From positions 248,001 to 312,000 of the forward strand of contig CM066925.1 in assembly GCA_033964015.1 (NCBI GenBank): a DNA stretch of 64,000 nt, in the 5' to 3' direction. A program made the position numbers and the translations under genes. The stretch is from Scolanthus callimorphus (taxonomy: Eukaryota; Cnidaria; Anthozoa; Actiniaria; Edwardsiidae). Below, one piece after another: positions 31,371 to 42,049 of the stretch; within the stretch, counting starts at the first letter, position 1; every line of letters begins with the position of its first letter. The notes under the pieces were generated by a model. It was given only the letters and a program-made list of their open reading frames with translations. It had not been told where the DNA came from and did no database searches.

Positions 31371-31710
31371 TCAAAGAAGGCGCTTGAAACAATACCGACC
31401 AATCAGAATGATCAAAGGATTAGACCTGCCTGGGCAAGCGTTTGTTGGTTAATCCCTATTCAAACCGTTGCCAAAAATTAGTATGCAGTGCTTCTTCGTT
31501 GCCAAAAATTAGTATGCGATGCTTCACGATGCTTCACTAACGCGGCTCCATTTACGCACCCTATACTACTCATAGTCATTTCTGTAAGAAAAAATCCAAA
31601 ATGGCTGCCGTGTGACAAAGGCGAATTGTCATAAAACATTTGTATCTGTGATTTTTTTCAAAGGCATCTTGTGAGGATTAGCTTGCTTGGTTCTTCACAT
31701 GTCGACCTGA

Positions 31711-32021
31711 TAGGGGTGTTCGTCATATTTTTTAGTGGTCAAAATTGACTATTAAGTATTTTTAGGGGAAATTTGAGAAATATTGTGGCTTTCACTAAAA
31801 AATGATACTTTTTTAGGGGTATGTAAATGAATGAACGGGTCACAAACCAAACAAAACGTTTTCTGGCTTTCTTTATTCATTTACAGCTCTAAAAACAAGG
31901 GATATGCTACATGAGAAACAATAACAACAAAGGTTTAGTTGGTATTTTTTAGGGGTGGATTTTTTATGTCCTGGTATTTTTTAGGGTATATTTTCTGATA
32001 TCCCGACGAGCACCCCTATCA
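31711..32021. mobile_element. Inverted-repeat MITE with TAGGGGTGTTCGTC ends
   Basis: TGATAGGGGTGTTCGTC on the left pairs with GACGAGCACCCCTATCA on the right. TTTTTTAGGGG occurs repeatedly inside. A similar AGGGG/TACCTTTTAGG style is seen near 12402-12500 and 57249-57629, suggesting a diffuse family. Confidence 0.6.
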
Positions 32022-32520
32022 CTCTTACTTGGGAGAACGGGGGAGTACATAGACCAGAATTGACAACCAACTATTCTGAATTTTTGCTCATTCCATGGTA
32101 GGTATTGGTATTTTCTGGAATGACACATTTTAGTAAAAATACACTGCTACAATGCTCATGTAATAAATGGGACATGTATATCATGATTTAAATTTTAAAA
32201 AAATCATGATAAATTATTACTTTTCTCTTTATTGCACTTTTTTCTTTGTTAGAATAATTCCATTGGGACTGTGCCCTATTTTTTTCTGAAGGAGTTTTTT
32301 TACCTTAATTCGACAGGCCAAGCTTGTTTCATCTATACCTTTAATGTGCCAGTGTGGCAACATACCAAAGAAATCAATGTATACATGTCAAGAGACGTTT
32401 TTTCTTGAAAAGCATACTGTGACAAGCTATGTTTAATGACAGCCTTGTTTTTGTTTCATTAACACAGAAAAATATTTCACCGGGAGCTCCGCTTTTAGCC
32501 AGTAGCTTAATCTATATATT

Positions 32521-32643
32521 ATCGGTCTAATGTATATCTCGGTCGCTTTACAGCCTTTAAACCGGGTTGAACGAGAGCGAAGGGACGGGCGAAAATCTCC
32601 TGGCTATGTTGCCTTGATTACCCATGGCGCAGCTGAGCGTGTG
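32521..32643. other. Spacer between copy C and the nested cluster
   Basis: Short sequence with no recognised feature. Confidence 0.3.
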
Positions 32644-34124
32644 CAGGCCTTCAACTGGCCCTATGTTTCCAATATTTTTTAGATTCTCCTATATTTCCCT
32701 ATATTGTCTTGAAATGCCCTATATTTTGGATATTTTGCACACCTTTTCTTGAACCCTTTCTTGAAAAAGATTGAAAGTGGAATTTTGGCAATGCGATTTG
32801 CACCATGCATATCAAAGTTCTCTTAAACATGCGGCAATTTCACTCAAAATTTTCGGCGCGCGCAAGAGAGTTAAAACTTAAAAACTGCCTTGTGTTTTTT
32901 ATCTGTCATGCCCCCCCCCCCAAGTTTTTGAAGGCTTGCTACGGCCCTATAACTACTAAAGTATGAAAAACGAAAGACCAGGAGCTACATGCAGCCTGGA
33001 GAAACCTGAAACCTGCTACAATAGTAGCCTGAATTTCAGCCGTCTTTTCTTCCTACACTCCGAACGTTGCGGGAAAAAAAAAACACGACTGAACGCCGAC
33101 TTCCAAAAACGTGCCCAAGAGTTGCGTGATTCTCAAGATCTTGAGAATGGATTTTGATTGGTCAGTTTTCTTAATGAGCTATATTTATGCATAATTTCAG
33201 CGACAAGAGAACTGCAGACAAAGGCAGATTCATGGCAGCCCACAGAACGGCTAAAATTTATCCAGAAAAATATACCTCAGCCCGGCTAGAATATTAAGTA
33301 CTTGTTATAAAAGACCAAGCGATCCTAGGGAACCACATAACATGTGGCACAATATCAGTTTCTCGAGGATTTCACAGACCGAAAACTCGTCGTTCAGTTC
33401 AGATTCAGTAGACGTGTATGTCGATACTTTCACCTCCAAACACTCTACATTTTCACTCTAGATGTCTTAAAATTGTTATGCAACTGTCAATCAATAACAA
33501 GCGAATCTGGAGCCTGTAATGCTATAGCGATTTCCTCGAAATCAGAGTCAGCGTGATATATTTTGACCAGAAAGCATTTAGTAGTCATACTCACACTGTA
33601 AAAAGTGATAAAATCCTGTCAAGTGTGTGAGCTACTTCAATCAAGGAAATAAACTTAAGTTAAAAATATTTGAACTGAATTAAGAATTTTCTCCCTTAGA
33701 TTAAGGGCCAAATACTTAGAAATGTTTTCAGTTAAAAAAACAACTCACTTATCTTAAGTGGACAGAAAATTCCTGTTACTGAGTCAAAGTTTACCAACTC
33801 ATAACAAGTAATTCTAAAAAAACGGTAAACTTGAATCAAGTGTCTGCTTCTTTGAAATAAATAGTGCAAAAGACAAAAACTTATATGAAGTAGGAAGAAA
33901 ATTTATCATACTTCAACCGAGGTTCCCACGCTTCAACATAGTGTAACGCTGTCTCGATCGGCTGAGTGGATTCCCGTTCCCACAGCCTCTCAGTAACATC
34001 ATCAATCCTCAAGTTTAGCATCTTTCTGAAACATTGTTGAAGATCATATTTCTGTCCTCCAAATGCAAAAAAGCATAAACACCGTAAACACTTCTAAAAT
34101 ACTTCTCCCTCCAAGTGAATCCCT

Positions 34125-34205
34125 CTGTGGCTATGTGGTAAGGTTGCGGGGTAGAATGAATATAGCCGTGCCTATGTGGAGGGTTCAACTCTCTTGAGAG
34201 CCATC
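34125..34205 (+). mobile_element. tRNA-like SINE fragment
   Basis: It has an A-box-like TGGCTATGTGGTAAGG and, 45 bp on, a B-box-like GAGGGTTCAACTCTC followed by a T run. It cannot be a full tRNA by spacing and pairing that I can see, so a SINE head is more likely. Confidence 0.35.
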
Positions 34206-34420
34206 TTTTTTTTTCTTATAAAGTGAGGAGAACCCAAAATCCTCAGAAAATTTCAAAGTCTTACTCTGGATTCCAGAGTTGGTAGTACGATTATCGTAGT
34301 TGGTGAACCCATATAGACAGCAGTAGCGTTGGAGGTACAACCACTTGAATCAAGGGAATTATAATCCTCAAGTGAAGCACTGCCATGATATGCTACAATT
34401 AGATGAAGTGTGGTAGAACC

Positions 34421-34786
34421 GACAGAACCCAAAAATGGCAAAGATTTCTACCTTAAGGTCAGGTAAAGTCAGATAGGCTTGATTCTTTGCATAGAGTATC
34501 CTTATACAATAAGAAACAAAATATAAGTGAGTATTTTTTTCTAATCGATCCGTCTTTAACATATCAGCTGCTAAACTTTGGTTACTGCATCGTTTTTTTT
34601 GCAAAATTTGTACAATTCTAACAAATAATGTCAAAAAGTCATCATATCTTAAAGACAGATCAATTAGAAAAAAATACTCATTTCTGTGTTGTTTCTTATT
34701 GTATAAGGATATTCTATGCAAAGAATCGAGCCTATCTGACTTTACCTGACCTTAGGGTAGAAATCTTGCCATTTTTGGGTTCTGTC
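34421..34786. mobile_element. 366-bp palindromic MITE with 9-bp duplication
   Basis: GGTAGAACC flanks both sides (34412-34420, 34787-34795). The ends GACAGAACCCAAAAATGGCA are matched in reverse, and the arms stay paired for over 130 bp, including AGGTCAGGTAAAGTCAGATA. A related single arm is at about 39505-39640. It is nested in the MULE-like copy. Confidence 0.8.
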
Positions 34787-36156
34787 GGTAGAACCCCTTG
34801 AAACAAGGTAAGTTATCCTTGAATGAAGCATTGCTCATACAGGCCTCGATTGGTTGAAGTGTGGTAGAATCACTTGAATCAAAGGTAAGTAATCCTTGAA
34901 TGAAGCATTGCTCAGGATATGCCTTACTTGAATGAGGTGCAATGAAACTCCTTGAATGAAGGGAAATGTAGAAAAGGAACCACTTGAATTGAGTTTTTTC
35001 ATTTTTCAAAGTACTTGATTGAAGTATGGTCTGCCTCCATCCAAGTGAAAGGAAAACTCTTGCATTAAGGAATGCGTTACTTGATCAAAGTTTTGGCTAA
35101 TTTCCTTAATTTAAGAAAGACAAGAAAGCACCCCTTCGACTGAGTTTTGCATCCACTCATTTCAAGTTTGGCCAGCACTTTTTGCAGTGCATGCGAATCC
35201 GGGAAAACCCGTCATATCAGCCGCCATCAGATCAAAGCCATTTCTGTTCCTACTGAAATAATTATCTAAAAAAGTTGCTAGTTCGCGATGAGTTCACGAG
35301 CCTCGAGTGAATCCACTTTTCTGCATGCAGTGTGTTTCGAACTATCACTTGACCTTTAGTAACAGGCACATAATATTCTCGCCGGGCTGAGGTATATTTT
35401 TCTGGATAAATTTTAGACGTTCTGTGGGCTGCCATGTATCTGCATTTCAGTGCAGTTCTCTTGTTGCTGAAATTATGCATAAATATAGCTCATTAAGAAA
35501 ACTGACCAATCACCATCAATTCTCAAGATCTTGAGAATCACGCAACTCCTGGGCACGTTTTTGGAAGTCGGCGTTCAGTCGTTTTTTCTCCCGCAACGTT
35601 CGGAGTGTAGGGAGAAAAGACGGCTGAAATTCAGGCTACTACAATAGCTCAAGGAGTTTTACAGTTAACTAAAAAAACTCTTTCTTATAACAAACAGAAG
35701 AGAAAACGATGGCGACCTGATTTCTATTATGGCGACCAAACTTCATTATTTGGCAACAATAATTTTTTATTTAGGCACCAATGGCACCTCTTGAAAAAAG
35801 ATGATGTCGGGCCCTGCATCGTTATTGTCACATGAAACATCGATGTGCTGAAAGTCTTGAAGCTTAAAGTCTTATTGTGCATAGATTGTGTAGAGAATAT
35901 AAACTTTACCAATATCCTACATCCCTATATTTGCCCTATATTTTCTCTAGATGCCCTATATTTAGCCCTATTTTTGAGAAATGATCAGTTGAAGGCCTGC
36001 GTGTGAAATCCTCTTTTGTCATCACAAAGAGTAAGGTACATACGATCGAGAGGGAGGGGACGGCTGAATTCAGACTAATAAGTCCCGAGGTTATCATATA
36101 AGTTTAAAGAAGCGGCACTATCGGTTTCAAGTACATAGCTACTTCTTACTAATTAT

Positions 36157-37115
36157 CCCGGCGTTACTAATTGATAAAAATTGATAATCAATTTCCAATT
36201 GATACAATTGATAGCCAATTGATACTCACTCAGATTTGGGACATTATCAATTGTTATCAATTGCCAATACTTAACCATTATCCTGCGAGATTGCGCAGAA
36301 TATCGTCTGATACTTAGCCGACGAGGGACGAAGTCCCGAGTTGGCTTAAATCAGACGATATTCTGCAAAATCGAGCAGGATAATGGTTTTATTATTCAGC
36401 ACATCGATAGCACAAAAAAAAACGAAAAAAAATGACTTTTGTGAATTATTTACGAGCTCAAAACATCATATTTTCCTCAGAGACGGATATCGCAGGATAG
36501 CTGTCATGTACAGAAGACAGCTATTGGCGTTCCAATGACCATATTTGGGCAGTGCATCGATGTGCTGAATAATAACAATTGATAATCAATATACTAATTG
36601 TTAATTTTTCTGATCATTTACAGTGAAACAAATTTAATTTTACCATAAAAAATTATGTTTATGTACCAACTAGATTTATTCAAAGCTCTGGGAAGAACTT
36701 GCAGGGCTTATCTTTACTGTTAATCACTAAATTGAACATTGTTCGCCGATTATTGGCCAAATATCTCGTTGACTTTTGAGTGAACGTTATCACGAGCAGT
36801 GGACCGGATATTTCCAATGACCATTATTTACACGCATTGATCAATTCAATGAAAATAATTTTCAAGCTCTGATCATGCACTATAGGTGAAACCTGTCTAT
36901 AACCTTCAAAAAACTACATTGAAGATTTAAGATGAAGAAAAGAAGGTATCAATTTTATCAATTGTTTAACAATTATTATCAATTCCACTCACTGAGATTT
37001 TTGTTATCAATTGGCTATCAATTGCTGATACCAATTTGATAATCAATTTACTAATTGATATCAATTGACTATCAATTGGTACCAATTAACAATTTTATCA
37101 ATTAGTTACGCCGGG
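36157..37115. mobile_element. Foldback with CAATTGATA-rich arms, TAATTAT duplication
   Basis: CCCGGCGTTACTAATTGATA starts the left arm; the right arm ends TATCAATTAGTTACGCCGGG. TAATTAT flanks at 36150-36156 and 37116-37122. The arms consist of irregular TATCAATTG-type repeats. Nested inside, 36276-36390 is a strong hairpin (CATTATCCTGC...GCAGGATAATG), and AGCACATCGAT near 36400 pairs with ATCGATGTGCT near 36558. Confidence 0.75.
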
Positions 37116-37612
37116 TAATTATTTTCAATGAAGCATTCTTTCATACAATCCTTGTCACTTTAGACAACGGGAATTCCAGAGTGGTGGAAGCGAGTGAGGC
37201 AAATCTAAAACCTTGGGGTGAAGATATTTTATCCAATCACACATTATCTGAAATCTGCTCTGTTCACAACCGTCACCATTACAGGCGTGCGCGCTCAACC
37301 GTTGCCACCATACATAAGTTCGTGAAAAGTTTTTGACAGGTTTTTGACAAGTTTTGTGGCTTCTGGTCTAGAAACAGTTCGCTTTTAGGCGCAAGTTTCT
37401 AAACCTCTTCCAGTCTACAGGGACCTCCGTGTTGAGATAATTATTAATATGGATATTTAGCTAGTTAGTACTTCAGTTTTGATTATTATTCTGATCATGC
37501 ACTTTTTGTTCATAAAATCCGCTTTCTTGCAGCAAATATCCAAGTTCGCTTAAACCAACACGACCGGTTTTATGATAACGGAAGATTACTCCCTATAATT
37601 TATAGAGAAAGA
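37116..37612. other. Unassigned sequence before the transposase relic
   Basis: No gene or clear repeat. It may be the 5' part of the Tc1-like element whose transposase follows. Confidence 0.3.
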
Positions 37613-38410
37613 ATGCTAGACCTCTATCACGAGGACAATAGTAAGCGAGAAATCGCAAGACAACTACGTGTGAGCCGACCGTATGTTGATAAAGTGGTAA
37701 GGCGTTACAACGAAGCCAACATTGCTATCCCTGCGCCTAAAACTACGCCCGGCCCGCGAAAAAGAAATACAGCAGAGGCTTCTGTTAGATGGGGTCTTGC
37801 ACGGAAATGATATTCCTAGCATTTCACAAATAAACAAAGTGTCCCGTAACAAGCACCGAATGACAAGGAAACAGATAACGGTAATCCCGCGCGAATCAAT
37901 GACTCCCGATGTAGCAATCAAAATAGACAACTACCTCGCTGATATAGCAAATCTTCACCCCGACCCAGCTTCACTTTTTTGATAAAAGCGGGGTAATAAA
38001 AACCTCTGTAAATAGAGCATACGGAAGTTCCCCTGTAGGAGAGCCTGCATTCGCGGTGCACGATACGCCTCCAACGCGAATTTCACGATAAACCTGCTAC
38101 ATTCATTAGGCGCAGTTGATTTATATAACATCCTAGATGGTCCTTCAAATGGCGTGGAACTTCTTCTATTTTTCGACGAAGCTTTGCAGCTAGAGCGCCA
38201 AGATGGAAGTGCGGTTCTTGAACGCGGAGATTGTGTGATCATGGACAATTGTGGTTTCCATTATGCACGATTTGCCTACTCTCCCGATTTCAATACGTGT
38301 GAGGCTTTTCTGCATCGGCAACCAGTTACCAGCTGAGCACAAAACCAAAATTGCAATTGTCGATGGTATCCTGGGAATTAGTAAACGACAGTCATTGCCG
38401 AGTTTCATAT
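37613..38410 (+). pseudogene. Tc1/mariner-like DDE transposase, decayed
   Basis: The N-terminus has a helix-turn-helix: SKREIARQLRVSRPYVDKVV then RRYNEAN. The next frame (37722-37982) carries HGNDIPSISQINKVSRNK and an ITVIPRESMTPDV linker. The catalytic core is split by frameshifts and stops: FFDKSGV near 37976 with the first Asp, VIMDNCGFHYARF near 38240 with the second, and YSPDFNTCEAF near 38280 carrying the final acidic residue. The YSPDFN-x-CE motif and HTH type point to Tc1/IS630-group transposases. It stops about 30 bp before a family end at 38440, but no Tc1 inverted repeats are seen around it. Confidence 0.7.
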
Positions 38411-38439
38411 CGTGAGGGACTGGGTACGAATCCCTTAAT

Positions 38440-39468
38440 AATATATAGATTTAGGCACTGCCTAAAAGCGGAGCTCCCAACTATTATAAGGAATAAAAGA
38501 TGGTAGTAGTTAATTGTAGTATCAAAAATACATTTATTATATTTAGACTAATATTATTGCCTTTGTGCCTTTTACAAAACACAAAAAGCATGAGGACAAC
38601 TCAACTAGTAAAAATGTAGACACCCGTAGGGCTTGTTCACATGAGGTGAGATATCAACCTCGTCCCCAGGGTCTTGTGGGTAATTTTCAAGATGGCGGTT
38701 GGTCGAGAAGAATTCCCTGGGGGAGGCTGAGTCACATGACCACTGTTTGAAAACATGGGAACGAGGTTGTCCTTTGTTGTGAAACGGTCATGTGACTCAG
38801 CCTCCCCCAGGGTCTTCTCCCGAGTCAACCACCATTTTGAAAAACGATGGAGAAGACCCTGGGACAACTTTGGGGTAGGGACAAAACTGGCACCTGTTTC
38901 ACATGAGAAAAAAAAAATGCAAGATATCTTGGTGTTGTGGCTAACACATGCGGCACACACAATCAAGAAAGTTGGCCCAACCCCTGACATGTCAAGGAAT
39001 AGGACAGGGAAATTCTTGTTAGGGCTGTTGTAAGGCCTAACAGACCTAACAGCATCAAAAAACATTCCTTACTCCCTCCTCTTAAAAGGGGCACAAATTA
39101 TGATAAACACCTAACACCACTTACAGACCTAACAGCCCTAACAGATCTAACAGTCCTTACAGCCCTAACAGTCTTAACAGCCCTAACAGAGGGCTGTTAG
39201 GTGTTGATCATAATATGTGCCCTGCCTTTTAGGAATGCTTCCTCTCTGCTGGACTGTTAGGTTTGTTAGGGCTGTTAGGCTTGTTGGCTGTTAGGGTTGT
39301 CAGGGCAGCCAGGGCTGTAAGGGCTGTAGGTGTTGATCATAATATGTGCCCCGCCTTTTAGACGTGGGAGTAAGGAATGCTTCCTCCCAGCTGTTTGTCC
39401 CTAACAGCAGCCCTGTGCTGTTTGGGACTGTTAGGCCTTACAGCAGCCCCTAACAAGAATTGCCCTGT
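38440..39468 (-). mobile_element. Inverted 3' part of a GCGGAGCTCC-family element (fragment E)
   Basis: It starts with the complement of the family 3' end: AATATATAGATTTAGGCACT, then AAGCGGAGCTCCC. The 1029 bp match, in reverse, 44585-45916 of copy D once a 290-bp insertion there is set aside (about 1037 bp). It includes a CCTAACAG-type minisatellite (39030-39420) and a CCCTGGGGGAGGCTGAGTCA motif in several orientations. The 5' end of this copy is missing. Confidence 0.7.
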
Positions 39469-40696
39469 GACAGAGCGGAAATGACCTGCTTAGATCACTA
39501 AATTTCAAATAATAAGGTCAGGTTAACTCAAATAAGCTTGATTTTTTGCATACAGACTCCTTGCGTGGTTAAAAACAAAATGTCAAAAATGACTTTTTTC
39601 TAATGGATCCGTCTTTGAGATATTAGGGCTTTCAACTTTGGTTTTTGTACCATTTTATGGGAGAATTAGTACTTTGATCAGGATTTCTGCAAACTTTGTT
39701 CAATCATATCTAAAATTCATATTCTTCAAATTTCTTGAAAATTTGGAATTAAGCTTTTGGTCATAGAAACTCTTTGTATACGGAATCTTGAGCTTATATA
39801 TTAGCGGAGCTCCTTGCGGCGGCCGAAGGCCGCCGCAAAGCGGAGCACCATACCTAAGAAAACAGCGTCAAAAACTGAAAATATAGTATTGGGTACCCTG
39901 TGTGAATTTATTGAGTAACCTGTGGAAATTGCTAGGGGTCGATCCGATTTTTGGACGTCTCAAGCCCCGGATGTGTACGAGTTCGTGAAGCCTGACGTCA
40001 CAATAGCCCTATTGTGACGTCAAGCATGCTCAACTAACTGGGGGAGGGTCGCGTTGTCAGGAGGGAGGAGGGAGTGCTCAACTAACGGGGGAGGGGCGCG
40101 TTGTCAGGGGGGATGCTGATGCTCACGTGAAAGGTAAAATCGCAGGCACAAATACCAGCATGTTTTGGCAACATCCAAAAAAGACTACAGGGCTGCTAGC
40201 GGCTGAAAAAACGACATACAATAATTACTCAAAGGAGAAATGCCCGAAAAGAAGCCATGGAATCCAAACATTTGGTAGAGTGGGGAATAATAATCAAGTT
40301 GGAGTATTTTCTTTGCCGGCTTGCTCCTGAAATTCTTCCAGTCGGAGTTTCAAGGCCGAGAAATGACAGCTAACTGCAGAACCGTGCTATCACGCATTAC
40401 GCCTCAAAGGATAAAAATACGAAGAGGAAGCCATAGAATACAAACATTGGGTCGAGGGATGAGGAAGGAATCGAGGAATGATAAATTTGGTTAAAATTAT
40501 CTCTAGTAGAAGAGCAGAAAGCAGAAAGAAATGGAAGCACCAGAGACTCTCAGAGAGACCTAGGCGGAAATTGCGCCCGGGAAGAAGGGTGAAGAAGCGG
40601 GGCAAGATCAGAGCAGAAAGTAAACCACCAAAGAGAGGCATCCTGTTTTTTTCCATCATATCTTTTTGAGACTACTCGATAGTCGAGGATTAATAA

Positions 40697-40816
40697 TGGT
40701 AATTGAACTGAGTGGAGTGCAATTTGGTCTGAAATCATACTTGTGATTTCAATATCAAACGAAATCACAAGTATGATTTCAGACCAAAATTGCACGACAC
40801 GAAGTTCAATTACCAC
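40697..40816. repeat. Near-perfect 120-bp palindrome
   Basis: GGTAATTGAACT at the left and AGTTCAATTACC at the right enclose an inner stem around GGTCTGAAATCATACTTGTG with its complement. The loop is about 12 bases. It lies in copy D. Confidence 0.75.
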
Positions 40817-40817
40817 T

Positions 40818-41992
40818 TTATTATATCCATTTTGAAATCACATTCTAGGCCCAGAGGATTCTATCATTTTATTTTCTTGAAACCGGAAATGCCTCACAAA
40901 ACCATTGTATGCAAAACGAACTCATTACTTAACTTATATGCAGAAATTGTCATGTGACAAACAAAACGATTTCGATTACTCATAACCTGCAAAGTTCATT
41001 CAGAGTTGAGATCACTAATGTTTAAAATTACACCATACACAATTCAACAAAGTAATTTTCATTGTCTGACAAAAGGAAGGAATGCTCGTCGCTTTTATTG
41101 CGGCCTTGGAGATGGAGTGGAGTTGGAGACGTAGAAATATTGAAATATTGAAGTTTTGCGATGGAACTGTGACTTTGCTGGGCGAATGACTTGCGATGGC
41201 ATAAAATCAAAACTTGGCTGCAAGTTATGCTTGGAAGCCATGAGCTGTATTGCTAATTTCATCACTTGCTGCATCTGGCTGTGGATGGTAGTGTTCTTTA
41301 TGTTTGAAGAGAGTGGAGTTTGACAGACGAGCGGAGGTGATATTCAAGATGGCGGCATCGTTTCACTATCAGCTGTGAATTTGCGACAAATCAGCTTTGT
41401 GTTAACCGGGAAGCTTTGTGTTAACCGGGAAGTGTTATTGATCACTTTAGACTTCAGCTCTTCTACCACATTGTCTACCGGAAAGCATGTAAAATCATCA
41501 TCTTTTGATTTTGTGGAATTTGCTGTTGTTTGTTTTTCGGTGGACTCGGATTCCTGGACTCGGCCTCGGGACCGGAATTTTGCACCAGACGTGCTGGATT
41601 ATTCGCTTGAAAATCCTCCATATTGTCGTGAAACTGATATCATACTCTGGAAAAACGACAGATAAAAAGGTACTGTAAATCTTTAAAGTTTTATCCATAG
41701 TTTTGTCTTTGTTTCTTGTTTTTCTTTTCAAGCAGAAGAAGAAAGTGGGGAATTTCCCCAAAAAATTGCAGGAAGATGGTTTTCCTGCCATTATTTTCCT
41801 GTAATCTGATTGGTCACTGCCTTTTAACCCTGAAATCTGATTGGCTGATTGATTTTTGTGCTTCATTTTGATTGGCTGAGAAAAAGATGCGATTTGGACT
41901 CAAAAGGATGCGATTTGGGAATAAATCGCACTGTTGTAAGCTAATCAGATTGCAGGGATTGTCAGTGATTTCAAAATGGATATAATAAACAT
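40818..41992. mobile_element. Candidate inverted-repeat element in copy D
   Basis: TTATTATATCCATTTTGAAA at about 40820 pairs with TTTCAAAATGGATATAATAA at about 41970. Between them are several CTGATTGG.TGA-type motifs and a YY1-like AAGATGGCGGC (41348). No duplication or transposase is seen. Confidence 0.45.
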
Positions 41993-42049
41993 GGAAACGG
42001 TTTCGTTTGTTCCCCTAGTTTCGGCTCTCCTCGACAGCTGATGGACTTA

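Larger units (their letters stand above)
27086..32520 (+). mobile_element. GCGGAGCTCC-family element, copy C, gene-bearing candidate
   Basis: It opens GCGGAGCTCC with a second GCGGAGCCCC about 25 bases on, and closes GGGAGCTCCGC, an imperfect 3' palindrome and TCTATATATT. The last 290 bp align with the 3' end of copy A (shared TCTCTTTATTGCACTTTT, ACATACC.AAGAAA and TCAAGAGAC blocks). Inside are a zinc-ribbon ORF (plus, ends 30374) and a PC4-like ORF (minus, 31262-30777), convergent. It also holds two insertions (28074; 28585-29436) and an inverted-repeat relic (31711-32021). The alternative is two separate fragments, one at each end; the shared 3' homology does not exclude this. Confidence 0.5.
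33025..35638. mobile_element. MULE-like element, second copy, 9-bp duplication
   Basis: The ends TAGCCTGAATTTCAGCCG and exact complement are flanked by CTACAATAG at 33016-33024 and 35639-35647. Long inverted arms (33025-33560 and 35262-35638) share sequence with 14935-15998. The middle has many CTTGAAT.AA-type motifs and a younger 366-bp MITE. Both copies preserve a 60-70 residue frame around MAAHRTAKIYPEKY in each arm. That could be coding relic or simply conserved TIR sequence. Confidence 0.85.
32644..35999. mobile_element. Outer element of a nest, CAGGCCTTCAACTG ends
   Basis: CAGGCCTTCAACTGG at 32644 pairs with CAGTTGAAGGCCTG ending 35999. CGTGTG flanks both sides (32638-32643, 36000-36005). 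Both inner edges carry CCCTATATTT-type repeats in mirror orientation. The interior is almost wholly filled by the MULE-like copy at 33025-35638. The CAG start suggests hAT, but six matched flanking bases fall short of the usual eight. Confidence 0.65.

Noticed and set aside
37613..38440. Tc1-like transposase as the enzyme for the GCGGAGCTCC family
   Set aside because: It lies just outside the family end at 38440, not inside a bounded copy, and the family ends do not look like Tc1 inverted repeats.
38637..39065. 142-residue minus frame also seen at 45408-45725
   Set aside because: It falls in the inverted 3' region of the GCGGAGCTCC family and reads through palindromic CCCTGGGGGAGGC motifs; no protein features.
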